NCBI RefSeq assembly: GCF_002813455.1
Contig: NZ_PHHE01000001.1
Coordinates: forward strand, 5,983,001 to 6,047,000
DNA: 64,000 nucleotides
Reading direction: 5' to 3'
Source: Pseudomonas baetica
GTDB lineage: Bacteria > Pseudomonadota > Gammaproteobacteria > Pseudomonadales > Pseudomonadaceae
Shown here piece by piece: positions 63,828 to 64,000 of the stretch. Position 1 is the first letter of the stretch, and each line of letters starts with the position of its first letter. The notes beneath the pieces were generated by a model. It was not told the origin of the DNA, did not search any database, and saw only the letters and a program-made list of their open reading frames with translations. The translations under genes were made by a program, and so were the position numbers.

Positions 63828-64000
63828 TCGCCACAAAAACACTCAATGTCTTCTGAGGGATATTCGAAATCAAAGTCGGTCTCCCGGGAACGTTGCTCGG
63901 CAGACCAGCCCATCGTCTTGTAATCAGCGTGATCCTGCCGGAACACCTGGCCAAACCGTTCTTCGGTGCCTGACCACATGACCCGCGACGGGTCGTTTCG
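63824..64000 (-). CDS. Phage protein, partial
   Basis: 58 codons of a minus-strand frame (...VMWSGTEERFGQVFRQDHAD... DIECFCGD), ending TAA at 63824-63826 and open to the window edge. The stop overlaps the end of the preceding plus gene by four bases. Aromatic and acidic, no recognised domain. Confidence 0.5.
   Translation of the reverse strand, partial: RNDPSRVMWSGTEERFGQVFRQDHADYKTMGWSAEQRSRETDFDFEYPSEDIECFCGD

Larger units (their letters stand above)
56778..64000. mobile_element. Integrative element (prophage/island), left part
   Basis: Bounded on the left by a tRNA-Ser 3' fragment; contains tyrosine integrase, DUF4224 protein, phage-type methyltransferase and several small overlapping phage-like genes, and continues past the window. 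Carries an IS66 insertion. Strand switching and mixed GC agree with a mosaic element. No structural phage genes are seen in the part present. Confidence 0.8.

Overview
The window looks like chromosome from a fluorescent Pseudomonas (P. fluorescens complex). The evidence is high GC with Pseudomonas-like codon use, GTAGGAGCTGC-type REP hairpins, a Pseudomonas-type tRNA-Gln(TTG), DUF6124 genes behind their structured leader, several LysR regulators and TonB receptors. All calls come from reading the sequence and its translations; no database search was run.

Layout. 1-2021 is a TonB receptor cut by the window edge. 2296-4702 is a lower-GC two-gene module (small accessory protein plus a toxin-like protein split by a -1 frameshift at a U-UUU-UUA heptamer). 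4897-11179 is core-like: ycaO, a PaaI thioesterase, exported proteins, a saccharopine dehydrogenase-like/DUF2269 pair. 11407-20567 holds a Fur-type siderophore receptor, yghU, hydrolases, LysR/DUF2798, an APH(3')-like kinase and a TPP enzyme. 21564-27995 is an oxidation operon (GMC oxidoreductase, aldehyde dehydrogenase, catalase-like protein, membrane peptide) behind two divergent LysR genes. 28039-33151 holds an MHS transporter and a four-gene phosphonate/selenate-type ABC importer. 33385-38552 holds RidA/LysR, a radical SAM gene broken by an in-frame TAG, a GlxA-type regulator and a HEPN-like gene. 38811-39925 is a structured leader RNA with two DUF6124 genes. 39945-44061 is housekeeping (hydrolase, tRNA-Gln, rlhA, RidA).

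44201-46519 is a second accessory module: the same small-domain family as the first, here fused to a GNAT acetyltransferase, followed by a protein that looks like an unusual GT-A-type glycosyltransferase. A cupin and a 1099-residue protein of unknown function follow, then an old yellow enzyme, a LysR and a LecA-type lectin fused to a beta-trefoil-like tail.

From 54978 rightwards DNA is mobile or damaged. An intact IS3-family element sits in the start of a tiny gene. From 56778 to the right edge lies the left part of an integrative element (prophage or island) inserted in a tRNA-Ser(TGA) gene, with integrase, DUF4224 protein, a phage-type methyltransferase interrupted by TAG, a DUF4145 protein, a membrane-anchored protein and an IS66 element that splits a phage gene and carries a perfect 8-bp target duplication.

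The best candidates for something undescribed are the two accessory-domain/effector-like modules (2296-4702 and 44201-46519), the switch-like leader RNA at 38811-39005 and the 1099-residue protein.
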